Origin: Clostridia bacterium
GTDB taxonomy: Bacteria > Bacillota > Clostridia > Oscillospirales > Acutalibacteraceae
Direction: 5' to 3'
DNA length: 64,000 nucleotides
Assembly: GCA_017440755.1 (NCBI GenBank)
Contig: JAFSGP010000036.1
Coordinates: 1 to 64,000 of the forward strand
Shown: positions 9,885 to 18,791 of the stretch, piece after piece
Numbering within the stretch: position 1 is the first letter of the stretch
Layout of the letters: each line of letters opens with the position of its first letter
Program-made: the position numbers and the translations under genes
Notes under the pieces: generated by a model
Seen by the model: only the letters and a program-made list of their open reading frames with translations
Told to the model about the DNA's origin: nothing
Database searches by the model: none

Positions 9885-11939
9885 ATGAAAATTGCTTTGA
9901 CCGGCAATCCCAACAGCGGTAAAACCACGATGTACAATGCCCTCACCGGACGCAACGAGAAGGTGGGCAACTGGGCGGGTGTTACCGTTGAGAAGAAAGC
10001 GAATCCCATCAAGAAAAAGTACTTTAGCGGCGAAGAGCAGCTGGTGGCTGTGGACCTGCCCGGCGCCTATTCGATGTCCCCCTTCACCTCAGAGGAGAGC
10101 ATCACCAGCGGCTACGTGAAGAACGAAAACCCCGACGTGATTATCAACATTGTGGATGCGACCAACCTGAGCCGCAGCCTGTTCTTCACCACCCAGCTGT
10201 TGGAGTTGGGCATTCCGGTGGTTGTCGCCTTGAATAAAAGTGACATTAATAAGAGAAAAGAGACTAACATCGATACAGCGGCTTTGTCTGCGCTGCTGGG
10301 TTGTCCGGTTGTGAACACCGCCTCTATTTCTTCGGACGGTCTGTCTGACGTGGTGGCTGCTGCGGTAGCTGCCGCAGGTAAGGCGCAAACGGCCCCCTTT
10401 CATCAGGGGGATATTGACCTAACCAGCAAGGCGGCCGTTGAGGCAGCTGACCGTCGCCGTTTCACCTTTGTTAACGGCATCGTGAATAAGGTAGAGACCC
10501 GTAAGGTGCTGACCAAAGATAAGAACTTCGGTGATAAGATTGATGCGGTGCTGACCAATAAGTGGCTGGGTATCCCGATTTTTGCAGTGGTTATGTTCCT
10601 GGTTTTCCAGATTTCTCAGGCGTGGGTCGGTCCTTGGATCGCCGAAGGCTATGAGTTTGAAAACGGCACGGTTATCCCCGGTCTGGTTACCTTCATCGAT
10701 ATGTTTGGTGAGTGGGTCGGCGGTCTGCTGGAGAATGCTAACCCCTTGTTGTCCGCGCTGTTGGTTGATGGCGTCATTGGTGGTGTGGGCGCCGTGGTAG
10801 GCTTCCTGCCTCTGGTTATGGTAATGTACTTCCTCATCGCCATTCTGGAGGACTGCGGCTATATGGCCCGCGTGGCGGTTGTGTTGGATCCCATCTTCAA
10901 GAAGGTGGGGCTGTCCGGTAAGTCGGTGATTCCCTTTGTCATCGGAGTTGGCTGTGCCATTCCCGGTGTTATGGCTTCTCGTACAATCCGTAACGAGCGG
11001 GAGCGCCGCGCTACCGCGATGCTGACTCCCTTTATGCCTTGTGGTGCAAAGATTCCCGTCATTTCCTTATTTGCCGGCGCTTTCTTTGACAATGCCGGCT
11101 GGGTGAGCACGGTGATGTATCTCTCGGGTATTGTGCTTATTTTCTTAGGCGCCCTGCTGGTGAATAAGATTACCGGTCATAAGGTGCGCAAGTCCTTCTT
11201 TATCATTGAATTGCCGGAGTACAAGGCTCCCTCTTTGTGGTTTGCGTTTAAGTCGATGTGCAGCCGCGGTTGGTCCTATATTGTTAAGGCGGCCACCATT
11301 ATTCTGCTGTGCAATACGGCGGTGCAGATTATGCAGACCTTCACCTGGCGTTTCCAGGTGGCGGAGGTCGCCAGCGAATCCATTCTGGCTTCCATCGCCG
11401 GTCCCTTTGCCTATTTGCTGGTGCCGATTGTCGGCGTTCTTAGCTGGGAGCTGGCCGCCGCCGCGGTGACCGGTTTTATTGCCAAGGAGAACGTGGTGGG
11501 CACGCTGGCGGTGTGCTTCCTTGGATTGGATAACCTGATTGATACCGAGGAACTGGCGCTGATGGAGGGCGCAGGCGCCGAGGTTGCCGCCGTATTCGCC
11601 ATTACTAAGGTGGCGGCGCTGGCGTACCTGATGTTTAACCTCTTTACGCCTCCTTGCTTTGCCGCTATCGGCGCGATGAATGCGGAGATGAAGAGCGCCA
11701 AGTGGCTGTGGGGCGGCATCGGTTTGCAGCTGACGGTGGGCTACACCGTGGGCTATCTGGTCTATCAGGTGGGTACGCTGATTACCACCGGCGCTGTTGG
11801 CGAGGCCTTCCTGCCCGGTTTGATTGCCGTTTTGGTAATGGCAGCTGTCATTATCTATCTGTGTATCAACGCTGATAAGAAGGTAAAGGCGGACTACGCT
11901 CTCAAGGCCGACAAGGCAAAGGCGACCGCCGGAAAGTGA
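9885..11939 (+). CDS. feoB: Ferrous iron transporter B
   Basis: The 684-aa membrane GTPase imports Fe2+. The N-terminal G domain shows G1 GNPNSGKT (residues 7-14), G3 DLPG and G4 NKSD. The membrane part has the paired Gate motifs, including the conserved cysteines in GVGCAIPG and MPCGAKIPV. It starts at ATG 9885 after GAGGAG. Length is close to compact clostridial FeoB. It is co-transcribed with feoA and the small cysteine protein behind it. Confidence 0.97.
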   Translation: MKIALTGNPNSGKTTMYNALTGRNEKVGNWAGVTVEKKANPIKKKYFSGEEQLVAVDLPGAYSMSPFTSEESITSGYVKNENPDVIINIVDATNLSRSLFFTTQLLELGIPVVVALNKSDINKRKETNIDTAALSALLGCPVVNTASISSDGLSDVVAAAVAAAGKAQTAPFHQGDIDLTSKAAVEAADRRRFTFVNGIVNKVETRKVLTKDKNFGDKIDAVLTNKWLGIPIFAVVMFLVFQISQAWVGPWIAEGYEFENGTVIPGLVTFIDMFGEWVGGLLENANPLLSALLVDGVIGGVGAVVGFLPLVMVMYFLIAILEDCGYMARVAVVLDPIFKKVGLSGKSVIPFVIGVGCAIPGVMASRTIRNERERRATAMLTPFMPCGAKIPVISLFAGAFFDNAGWVSTVMYLSGIVLIFLGALLVNKITGHKVRKSFFIIELPEYKAPSLWFAFKSMCSRGWSYIVKAATIILLCNTAVQIMQTFTWRFQVAEVASESILASIAGPFAYLLVPIVGVLSWELAAAAVTGFIAKENVVGTLAVCFLGLDNLIDTEELALMEGAGAEVAAVFAITKVAALAYLMFNLFTPPCFAAIGAMNAEMKSAKWLWGGIGLQLTVGYTVGYLVYQVGTLITTGAVGEAFLPGLIAVLVMAAVIIYLCINADKKVKADYALKADKAKATAGK

Positions 11940-11946
11940 TTTCACT

Positions 11947-12111
11947 ATGGACGATTTGATTGTTATCGCCGTACTGGCGGTGATTATTGGTGCCGCGGTG
12001 ACCTACGTCGTCAAGGCGAAAAAGAGCGGCAAAAAATGCATTGGCTGTCCCTACAGCGAAAACTGCGGAAAGGGCGGCGACTGTTCCTGCTCGGATAACT
12101 CCACCTTGTGA
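11947..12111 (+). CDS. FeoB-associated Cys-rich membrane protein (54 aa)
   Basis: A small gene starts 7 bases after feoB. It encodes one N-terminal transmembrane helix (LIVIAVLAVIIGAAVTYVV) and a cytosolic tail with five cysteines (CIGCPYSENC, GGDCSC). This is the layout of the FeoB-associated Cys-rich family, thought to serve a FeoC-like role or bind iron, though its function is unproven. It ends just before a strong terminator, closing the feo operon. Confidence 0.88.
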   Translation: MDDLIVIAVLAVIIGAAVTYVVKAKKSGKKCIGCPYSENCGKGGDCSCSDNSTL

Positions 12112-12124
12112 TAAAATAGGGGAA

Positions 12125-12156
12125 ACGGCGAATGGCTCTGCCATTCGCCGTTTTTC
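12125..12156 (+). terminator. Terminator of the feo operon
   Basis: ACGGCGAATGGC, TCT loop, GCCATTCGCCGT, then T run: a perfect 12-bp stem. Confidence 0.93.
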
Positions 12157-12158
12157 TG

Positions 12159-12187
12159 TCATACTCTGTCCGGTCTGCGCATATAAG
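12159..12187 (+). promoter_or_regulatory. Possible sigma-E promoter of sipL
   Basis: TCATACT (12159-12165), a 14-bp gap and CATATAAG (12180-12187) fit the mother-cell sigma-E pattern KMATATT-N14-CATACAHT with few mismatches. It lies 26 bases before the start codon. In Clostridioides difficile sipL is under sigma-E control, which supports the reading. Confidence 0.5.
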
Positions 12188-12213
12188 TAGTGTGACAGAA
12201 AAGGAGTGAGAGT

Positions 12214-13734
12214 ATGGATAATCTGCTGAAAAACCAAATCATTCGCGCCTCTCGTGTGGTGTTGGACTGTCAGGAAGAATGCGCTATCAGCGGGGAATAT
12301 ACGCTACCGGATTATTGTCCCGATATTGCGGTGATACTGAAATGTTTGGTTTCGCCGCGGGTGCAGAATCGCCAGTGGAGTGGGGAACAGCTGCTTTTAG
12401 ACGGTACAGCGGACGTCCGCGTGCTGTATTTGGACGAGGAGCGTCGCTGTGTGCGGGAGGTGGAATTTTCCCAGCCTCTGTCCTGTACGTTGCACACCGA
12501 CGGGCGGGTGGATACCGCCCTTGTGCAGATTGAGCTGACCCCTAAATATGTAAACTGTCGCGCGGTGAGTCCCCGCCGCTTAGACGTGCGCGGTGCAGTG
12601 ACGGTGGACGCGTGGGCAGAATGTCCGTCGGAGATGACGGTGATGATGCCACGAGAGGAAGAGGGGCTGTATACCCGTTGCGAGGAGGTAGCGATTACCG
12701 CGCCTGTTTGCACGGCGGAACGGATAATGGCGGTGAGTGAAGCCTTGGATTTCCCCGAAAATTGCCCGCCTGCGGAGATGTTGTTGGGGGGAGAATGTCG
12801 CGCCGTGGTTCGTGAATGCAAGCTGCTCCCCGGCAAGGCTATTGTAAAAGGAGAGGTGTATATCCACCAGCTGTATGCGGACGAAACCTTGTCCGCCACC
12901 CATTGTTTGGATTATACCGTTCCTTACAGCCAGATATTGGACGTGGAGGGCGCCTGCGAGGGACAGCTGCATACCGCGCACGTGTTGCTATTGTCGGATA
13001 CCCAACGGTGTACCGCGGGGCAGGACGGTACCAATTCTGTGTTAGAAGTAACGGTTAAGCTGTTGGTGCAGCTGCAGGTGTATGAAACAATGAGTGTGCC
13101 GCTGCTGTTGGACGCCTACCATAGTCGGTGTCCCGTCACGCTGGACACCTGCGAACTGCCTCTGTATGCCCGTATGGACAGCCGCTGGGAGATGACCAAT
13201 CTGCCTATGCAGATGGATTTACCGGCAGGGCAGTTGACGGAGCTGCTGGACGTATGGATACAGCCGCAGACCTTGCTGGGACAGCCTGAAAACGGAATGG
13301 CTCGTCTGACGGGGCGTATGCTGGTTTGTGTGCTGGCGCGGGATACTGACGGGCAAATCGCTTACTACGAGCGACCGGAGGAGTATCAGCTGGAGTATCC
13401 CTGTCAGGGGAATGAGCTCCGCGCCAAGGCGACGGTTACCGACCTGCGCTACCGAGTTGCTGAAGGAAAGCTGGAACTGCAGGTCTATTTGCACATCGCA
13501 TTGCAGTCTCTGCAATGCTGGAACAAGAAGTGTCTGTGTCGGGTGGATTTGCACAGCGATGCGCCCTATCCCGCTCGGCGGGTAACAGCGATGCTGTACT
13601 ATGCCGACGGAGGAGAGAGCGTATGGGAAATCGGGCGCGCATGTCACACGTCTCCTACGCTGATTTGTGAAGAAAACGACCTGCCTGCCGATACAATCCC
13701 GAAGCCTTGCACCTTGGTGGTACCTCTTTTGTAA
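12214..13734 (+). CDS. sipL: Spore coat/cortex morphogenesis protein SipL (SPOCS + LysM)
   Basis: The 506-aa protein has repeated SPOCS (DUF3794) regions. The first covers the ISGEYTLPDYCPDIAVILKC stretch, and related segments lie near residues 160-270 and 300-420. The C-terminal 45 residues (YADGGESVWEIGRACHTS to the end) read as one LysM domain. This order is that of SipL, which binds SpoIVA through LysM on the forespore surface. It starts at ATG 12214 after AAAGGAGTG. It stands alone between two terminators, with a sigma-E-like promoter. Confidence 0.85.
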   Translation: MDNLLKNQIIRASRVVLDCQEECAISGEYTLPDYCPDIAVILKCLVSPRVQNRQWSGEQLLLDGTADVRVLYLDEERRCVREVEFSQPLSCTLHTDGRVDTALVQIELTPKYVNCRAVSPRRLDVRGAVTVDAWAECPSEMTVMMPREEEGLYTRCEEVAITAPVCTAERIMAVSEALDFPENCPPAEMLLGGECRAVVRECKLLPGKAIVKGEVYIHQLYADETLSATHCLDYTVPYSQILDVEGACEGQLHTAHVLLLSDTQRCTAGQDGTNSVLEVTVKLLVQLQVYETMSVPLLLDAYHSRCPVTLDTCELPLYARMDSRWEMTNLPMQMDLPAGQLTELLDVWIQPQTLLGQPENGMARLTGRMLVCVLARDTDGQIAYYERPEEYQLEYPCQGNELRAKATVTDLRYRVAEGKLELQVYLHIALQSLQCWNKKCLCRVDLHSDAPYPARRVTAMLYYADGGESVWEIGRACHTSPTLICEENDLPADTIPKPCTLVVPLL

Positions 13735-13738
13735 AGTA

Positions 13739-13776
13739 AAAAAAGCCGCTGTTCCCGAGGGAACAGCGGCTTTTTA
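13739..13776. terminator. Bidirectional terminator between sipL and mscL
   Basis: AAAAAGCCGCTGTTCCC, GAG loop, GGAACAGCGGCTTTTT. It serves the convergent sipL (+) and mscL (-). Confidence 0.93.
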
Positions 13777-13782
13777 TGTGTT

Positions 13783-14196
13783 TTACAGTTCCGAAGTGCA
13801 GTGGGGGCAACGAGTGGCGTCGATAGCAATCTCCGACTTGCAGTAGGGGCATACCTTGGTGGTGGGAGCCACTTCCTCGGCGGCTTCCTCTTTCTTTTTG
13901 CCGATGTCGCGCATAGCGTTCATCAGTTTGATGATGGAGAACAGCACCACGGCGATGATAAAGAAGTTAAGCACTGCCATAATGAAAGCGCCGTATTGCA
14001 GAGAAGCGCTGCCAACGGTGATGGCCAGGTCACTGAAGTCCTTCTGGAAGATAAGACCGATGAGGGGGGAGATGAGGTTGTTAACCAGTGCGTCTACGAT
14101 GGCCTTGAAAGCGGCACCAATCATGATACCGACGGCCATATCTACTACGTTACCGCGATTGATAAATTCCTTAAATTCGCCAATGATTTTTTTCAC
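13783..14196 (-). CDS. mscL: Large-conductance mechanosensitive channel with zinc-ribbon tail
   Basis: The 137-aa MscL releases solutes under hypo-osmotic shock. The N-terminus EFKEFINRGNVVDMAVG and two transmembrane helices are canonical. The C-terminus adds a zinc ribbon (CPYCKSEIAIDATRCPHC) after a charged KKKEEAAEE stretch. GTG at 14196 gives MKKIIGEF and has AAGGAGT 8 bases upstream; the GTG at 14205 is too close to that site. The ribbon extends the usual cytoplasmic bundle and could bind zinc. Confidence 0.93.
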   Translation of the reverse strand: MKKIIGEFKEFINRGNVVDMAVGIMIGAAFKAIVDALVNNLISPLIGLIFQKDFSDLAITVGSASLQYGAFIMAVLNFFIIAVVLFSIIKLMNAMRDIGKKKEEAAEEVAPTTKVCPYCKSEIAIDATRCPHCTSEL

Positions 14197-14316
14197 ACAA
14201 AACACTCCTTACTCCTAAATTTGCTATCATTATAGCACAGGCGTCTCCAAAATGCTACCAATTTTGCAAAAAAAGCGGAAAATTTCCGTTTTTTATTGCT
14301 AACGGGTTGTGTTGGC

Positions 14317-14775
14317 TTACTCGTCCCATGGGGCGTTGTCTCCCATAATGCGGCAGAGCATCTCGTACATAGCCACTTTGTTGGAATCGAAACGTAACAG
14401 CTTGCGTGCCTCCTGAAAGGGGAGCCAGCGGTATTCCGTGTGCTCCTCAGACAGTACAGGGTCTTCCGCTGTTTCGAAGGCGAAGGTGTACTCGGGTATC
14501 ACGTAGGTGGGAACAGGCCAGCCTTGGCGATAGTAGGGGCCGATATAGGCGGCGGGTACATAACCGCTTGTGGTTAGAGGGATAATTTCATTGGCGCGGA
14601 TTCCGCTTTCTTCCCATACTTCACGGTAGGCAGTTTCTAACGGCTGTTCGCCGTCCTCGCCGCCGCCGGAGATGAACTGCCAGATGTCGGGATAGGCGCG
14701 ATGAAACACGCAGAACAGAGGCTGTCCTTCCACTATTTTGTAGGGAATGCTGAGCGTTTGATAGGGTGCACGCAT
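14317..14775 (-). CDS. Nudix hydrolase
   Basis: The 152-aa protein has a complete Nudix box: GGGEDGEQ, then REVWEESGI (G-x5-E-x7-REVxEExGI). The overall sequence is nearest to dATP/dihydroneopterin triphosphate pyrophosphatase types (NudB-like), but the substrate cannot be fixed. AGGAGATG precedes the ATG and overlaps the end of tmcAL upstream, so the two are co-transcribed. Confidence 0.88.
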   Translation of the reverse strand: MRAPYQTLSIPYKIVEGQPLFCVFHRAYPDIWQFISGGGEDGEQPLETAYREVWEESGIRANEIIPLTTSGYVPAAYIGPYYRQGWPVPTYVIPEYTFAFETAEDPVLSEEHTEYRWLPFQEARKLLRFDSNKVAMYEMLCRIMGDNAPWDE

Positions 14776-14787
14776 AGGTTCATCTCC

Positions 14788-15981
14788 TCAGACAGATAAT
14801 AGTTTGTAGGTGCTGTCCCTGCCGCAGGGTTGGGGGTGGGGGAGCGCCAGCGCGGTCAGGTCGGTAGCAAGGCTTTCCAACTCAAATACGCGCTGCGCGC
14901 GTGCGTCCAGTCGGTCAATATCGACCCGTCGGGCGACGAGGGGCAGCGTCGGAGCGGCGGCCGCCAGAATGTCCCGCCCCCGTTTGTTCATGCCCAGCAG
15001 ACGGATATAGGGGGGCTGTTCTACAACGTCCTGCTTTTTCATGCCTAAGAAGGCCGCCCAAAGAACTCTGCGAATACGAGAAAGCGGGTATCGTTTGGTT
15101 TTGATAGCGTCGATAAGCTGCGAATAGTCGGTGGCGGTGTGAATGGCTTTATGCAGGCGCTGCTCCAACCCTTCAGAAAGATAAGGAAGCTCCGCCAGCT
15201 GCGCGACGGTCATGGTGCGAAGCCGTGCCGGTAGCATTTTTTCTAAGAAATGACTGTCAACAGGGGCATTTCCGCTTGCGATTTCTTCCTGCAACAGAGA
15301 AAATACCGCTGTGGGGACGTAAGGCTGGACGGCGCTCCATTCTCCACTTTGTAAAACAGAACGGAGCCACGAACCGCTGGCAAAGCCTGATTTTGGGGCG
15401 TCCTCATTATGTAAAGCCCCTTGCCTTGTCAGCGTAAAATAGTCAAAATCCGCCTTCTGTGAAGCGGCGGCGCGGATATACTCCAGTCCCAGGGTGTTGT
15501 TGGGGGAGTTGAGGAGCGCGGCCTCCTCCTCTCCCAGAATGGACGCGGCAGCGGCTTGCTGTGCCGCGGCATAGGGGATACCGGTATCCAAGGCCGATTG
15601 CAGCGCGTCTTTAAACGTCTGCGTTTCCGAGAGGGCGGCCAGCCGCTGTAGAGGAGCCGTTTGCCCACATTCGCTGCCGAAGGATAACGTATCCACGCAG
15701 CCAAGCCCCTTTAACAGGGCGACGCCGCCTTCGGCAAAGCGCTGAGCGGAGGCCATAGACCAGGGCAGGGGTAATTCCAGCACCAAATCCGCACCGCCTG
15801 CCAAAGCCATGGCGGTTCTTTGGAATTTCGTAAAGGCGGCAGGCATACCGCGCTGGGTGAAGCTGCCACTGATGACCGCTACCACATGGGTGGCTTTTCC
15901 TTCCTGCCGAGTGGCTTGAATATGGGCGGCGTGACCCTTGTGGAATGGGTCGTATTCCGCTATGATACCTGCAACACGCAT
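14788..15981 (-). CDS. tmcAL: tRNA(Met) cytidine acetate ligase TmcAL (YlbM)
   Basis: The 397-aa nucleotidyltransferase-fold enzyme makes N4-acetylcytidine at the wobble base of elongator tRNA-Met from acetate and ATP. The N-terminus GIIAEYDPFHKGHAAHI contains the HxGH-type motif, and SGSFTQRGMPA follows, as in the family. It starts at ATG 15981 after AAAGGAG. It is divergent from acetate kinase, an interesting neighbour because acetate is the substrate, though this may be chance. Confidence 0.92.
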   Translation of the reverse strand: MRVAGIIAEYDPFHKGHAAHIQATRQEGKATHVVAVISGSFTQRGMPAAFTKFQRTAMALAGGADLVLELPLPWSMASAQRFAEGGVALLKGLGCVDTLSFGSECGQTAPLQRLAALSETQTFKDALQSALDTGIPYAAAQQAAAASILGEEEAALLNSPNNTLGLEYIRAAASQKADFDYFTLTRQGALHNEDAPKSGFASGSWLRSVLQSGEWSAVQPYVPTAVFSLLQEEIASGNAPVDSHFLEKMLPARLRTMTVAQLAELPYLSEGLEQRLHKAIHTATDYSQLIDAIKTKRYPLSRIRRVLWAAFLGMKKQDVVEQPPYIRLLGMNKRGRDILAAAAPTLPLVARRVDIDRLDARAQRVFELESLATDLTALALPHPQPCGRDSTYKLLSV

Positions 15982-16018
15982 GAAATCGGCTCCTTTCTGT
16001 ATTTTTTGGAAAAATTTG

Positions 16019-16047
16019 TTGAATCTTAGCTCACTTTATGATATTAT
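16019..16047 (+). promoter_or_regulatory. Sigma-A promoter of ackA
   Basis: TTGAAT (16019-16024), a 17-bp spacer and TATTAT (16042-16047), about 40 bases before the start codon. Confidence 0.7.
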
Positions 16048-16088
16048 ATTACTGTATAAGGTAAAAATCAATGGGGAGATGTTGTGAA

Positions 16089-17279
16089 ATGAAAATTTTG
16101 GTTATTAACGCTGGTAGTTCTTCGCTGAAATATCAGCTGATTGATATGGACGGTGAGCAGGTGCTGGCAAAGGGCATCTGTGAGCGTATCGGTGCCGACG
16201 ACGGTATTTTCACCCACAAGGCATACGGCAACGCGTGGAAATCCAACCCGACGATGCGTAATCACACCGAGGCATTCGCGCAGGTGAAGGCGGCGCTCAC
16301 CGAGGGTGAGGGCAAGGTGATTAACGACCTGTCCGATGTGGACGCTATCGGTCATCGTGTGGTGCAGGGCGGTGCTAAGTACGACCGCTCCGTGGTTATC
16401 ACCGACGAGGTCAAGGCGGACGTAGAAAGCCTGAAGGCCTTGGCGCCTTTGCATAACCCTGCCGCATTGCAGGGCATTGAGGCGGCCACTGCCACCTTCG
16501 GTACCGAGATTACGCAGGTTGCGGTGTTTGATACCGCTTTCCATCAGACGATGGAGCAGAAGGCTTATATGTTTGCACTGCCTTACGAGTATTATGAGAA
16601 ATACGGTGTGCGTCGTTACGGCTTCCACGGTACCTCCCACCGCTACGTCAGCGCTCGTTGCTTGGAGCTGCTGGGACGTGTGGAGGGCACCCGCATTATC
16701 ACCTGCCATCTGGGTAGCGGCTCTTCCATTGCCGCCATCAAGGACGGCAAGGTGGTGGATACCACCATGGGTATGACTCCTTTGGACGGCTTTATGATGG
16801 GCACTCGCTCCGGCGGTTTTGACCCCTCTGTGGTGACCTTCCTGATGGAGAAGGAGGGACTCACCCCCAAGCAGATGGACGATATTATGAACAAGAAATC
16901 GGGTACCTTCGGCATTTCCGGCGGTATGAGTGACGACCGCGATATCGAGGCGGCTATCAATGCCGGCAATGAGCGCGCCGCTCTGGCTTGGGATATGCGC
17001 ACCTATCAGGTTCTGAAGATTGTGGGCGGCTACGTTGCGGCACTGGGCGGTCTGGACGCTATCGTGTTCACCGCCGGCATCGGCGAGAATCAGCCTCGTA
17101 TCCGCCAGGAGATTGTGGACGGGCTGGCCTACCTCGGCATGAAGTGTGATGTGGAGGCCAACAACGTGCGTGGTAAGGAAACCCTTATCACTACCGCCGA
17201 CTCCGCTATTCCCGCTTGGATTATTCCCACCGATGAGGAAATGGTAATCGCTCGCGATACGGCTGCTTTGGTGGGCTGA
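16089..17279 (+). CDS. ackA: Acetate kinase
   Basis: The 396-aa enzyme converts acetyl phosphate and ADP to acetate and ATP in fermentation. Family signatures are present: MKILVINAGSSSLKY at the start, GHRVVQGG, GFHGTSHRYV and the HLGSGSS phosphate-binding loop. The start is set at ATG 16089 because the conserved N-terminus begins there; ATG 16071 would add six residues that overlap the RBS. No phosphotransacetylase gene is beside it. Confidence 0.97.
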   Translation: MKILVINAGSSSLKYQLIDMDGEQVLAKGICERIGADDGIFTHKAYGNAWKSNPTMRNHTEAFAQVKAALTEGEGKVINDLSDVDAIGHRVVQGGAKYDRSVVITDEVKADVESLKALAPLHNPAALQGIEAATATFGTEITQVAVFDTAFHQTMEQKAYMFALPYEYYEKYGVRRYGFHGTSHRYVSARCLELLGRVEGTRIITCHLGSGSSIAAIKDGKVVDTTMGMTPLDGFMMGTRSGGFDPSVVTFLMEKEGLTPKQMDDIMNKKSGTFGISGGMSDDRDIEAAINAGNERAALAWDMRTYQVLKIVGGYVAALGGLDAIVFTAGIGENQPRIRQEIVDGLAYLGMKCDVEANNVRGKETLITTADSAIPAWIIPTDEEMVIARDTAALVG

Positions 17280-17313
17280 TGCTTTGAGGTATAAGTAATC
17301 TGGAGGGATACAC

Positions 17314-18375
17314 GTGACAAAAGTTTTTGCCTTTATGTTCGCGGCGCTTTTACTGCTTTCGTTAACGGCTTGCGGCACACCTCCTGCGGAGGTGGAGTCT
17401 TCGTTTGATGATGAGCAGACACAAGGGGAAGCCATGCAAACAACCGCGGAGCAGTCTGTGAGCACGGACGCCGTGCCATCTGCTGATGATGCCACCACCA
17501 CCGGTGACGATGTCACGTCGGATACGGAGAATACCACTACAACGGACACTACCGAAGAGGGTTCTCAGCCGGAAACAACGACGACAGCGGAAAAAACGGT
17601 GAAAAGCACTACCACTACGACCGTAAAACCTACGGATAAGACGACGGCCGCTTCCACCACAACTACCAAAGCACCGACGTCCACGCAGAAAACGCAGGCT
17701 TCTACTGCGTCGTCTGCTGTGGTGGCAACCGAATCCCATTCGGCCCAACAGACCACGTCACACGTTCATACGTGGATTAAGACCACCAAGATGCCTGCCA
17801 CCTGCACGGAGCAGGGGTATACGCTGGTGGAATATTCCTGCGGCAAGACGGAGAAAAAGGATTATCTGCCCGCCTTAGGGCATACACTGAGCAAGTGGGT
17901 TACCACCAAGGCGCCCACCAACACCAAGGACGGAGAGTCTAAGGCGGTTTGTACCCGCTGCCCCTATGAGGAGTTTAAGAATATTCCCAAATTACCTATG
18001 ACAAAGGACGCGACGGCGGCTAAGATTTTGGAGCTGGTCAATGCGGAGCGCACAAAGGCGGGGCTTTCGCCTTTGTCCTATTACCAGGCAGAACAGGCGG
18101 CGGCAGATCAGCGTACCCACGATATTGAGACGAATTTCTCCCACTACCGTCCAAACGGGGATCCTTTCTACTCTCTGCTGAAGGGATTGGGTACCGACTA
18201 TTACGGTTGCGGTGAGAACGTAGCGATGCAATTCGATGACGCCGAAAAGGTAATGAAGGCGTGGATGGATTCTCCCGATCACCGTGCCAACATTATGGAC
18301 CCCGATTTTGAGGCGCTCGTTGTGGGCATACGCGACGGCTTCTGGGTACAGATATTCATTGACCTCGTTTGCTGA
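17314..18375 (+). CDS. CAP/SCP-domain lipoprotein with Thr-rich linker
   Basis: The 353-aa exported protein has a lipobox (LLSLTAC, Cys near residue 20). A long linker rich in T, S and D (about 35-145) follows. Next comes a segment with CTEQGYTLVEYSCGKT and LGHT resembling the repeats of the LRR protein at 43-45 kb, and then a C-terminal CAP domain. CAP signatures are LVNAERTKAGLSPL, HDIETNFSHYRPNG, CGENVAM and WMDSPDHRANIM. Similar proteins (YkwD type) are surface or spore proteins of unknown activity. GTG 17314 is preceded by TGGAGGG. It lies 35 bases after ackA. Confidence 0.85.
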   Translation: MTKVFAFMFAALLLLSLTACGTPPAEVESSFDDEQTQGEAMQTTAEQSVSTDAVPSADDATTTGDDVTSDTENTTTTDTTEEGSQPETTTTAEKTVKSTTTTTVKPTDKTTAASTTTTKAPTSTQKTQASTASSAVVATESHSAQQTTSHVHTWIKTTKMPATCTEQGYTLVEYSCGKTEKKDYLPALGHTLSKWVTTKAPTNTKDGESKAVCTRCPYEEFKNIPKLPMTKDATAAKILELVNAERTKAGLSPLSYYQAEQAAADQRTHDIETNFSHYRPNGDPFYSLLKGLGTDYYGCGENVAMQFDDAEKVMKAWMDSPDHRANIMDPDFEALVVGIRDGFWVQIFIDLVC

Positions 18376-18378
18376 ACT

Positions 18379-18408
18379 AAAAAAAGACCGCCACAGGCGG
18401 TCTTTTTC
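18379..18408. terminator. Terminator between CAP and DUF378 genes
   Basis: AAAAAGACCGCC, ACA loop, GGCGGTCTTTTT. It serves both convergent genes. Confidence 0.9.
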
Positions 18409-18418
18409 TTTTGCGCAC

Positions 18419-18616
18419 TTAGTCGGCGCGGGCGGCGGGTTTAAAGAGCAGGGTGATGCACCAGATACCCGCCAGAGCCACTACCGTATAAATGATACGG
18501 GCAAACAGCGAGCCGGAACCGCCGCAAATCCACGCGACCAAATCGAACTGAAACAGACCGATACTGCCCCAGTTCAGCGCTCCGATGATGGTGATGATAA
18601 GTGCCAGTTTGTTCAT
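18419..18616 (-). CDS. DUF378 (YuzA-like) small membrane protein
   Basis: The 65-aa protein begins MNKLALIITIIGALNWGSIG, which is diagnostic of DUF378. Two transmembrane helices are separated by a short loop (LFQFDLVAWICGGSG). Function unknown. ATG 18616 has AGGAGT upstream in the reverse direction. It is a single gene between two plus-strand units. Confidence 0.85.
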   Translation of the reverse strand: MNKLALIITIIGALNWGSIGLFQFDLVAWICGGSGSLFARIIYTVVALAGIWCITLLFKPAARAD

Positions 18617-18728
18617 AGGAAAAGACTCCTTTCGTTTTGCTTTGGGTTGGACACACTTTGAGTATGCACAAAAGGACGGAATATATACATTCTCTTGCTG
18701 CTGTTGTTGTAAAAAACGCGCTTTTTCC

Positions 18729-18757
18729 TTTACAATACGCTCTTTCTGTGATACAAT
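18729..18757 (+). promoter_or_regulatory. Promoter of the ACT-DUF711 pair
   Basis: TTTACA (18729-18734), a 17-bp spacer and TACAAT (18752-18757). Confidence 0.7.
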
Positions 18758-18791
18758 GAGTGGCGATAAAGCAACAAGGAGGCAAATAATT

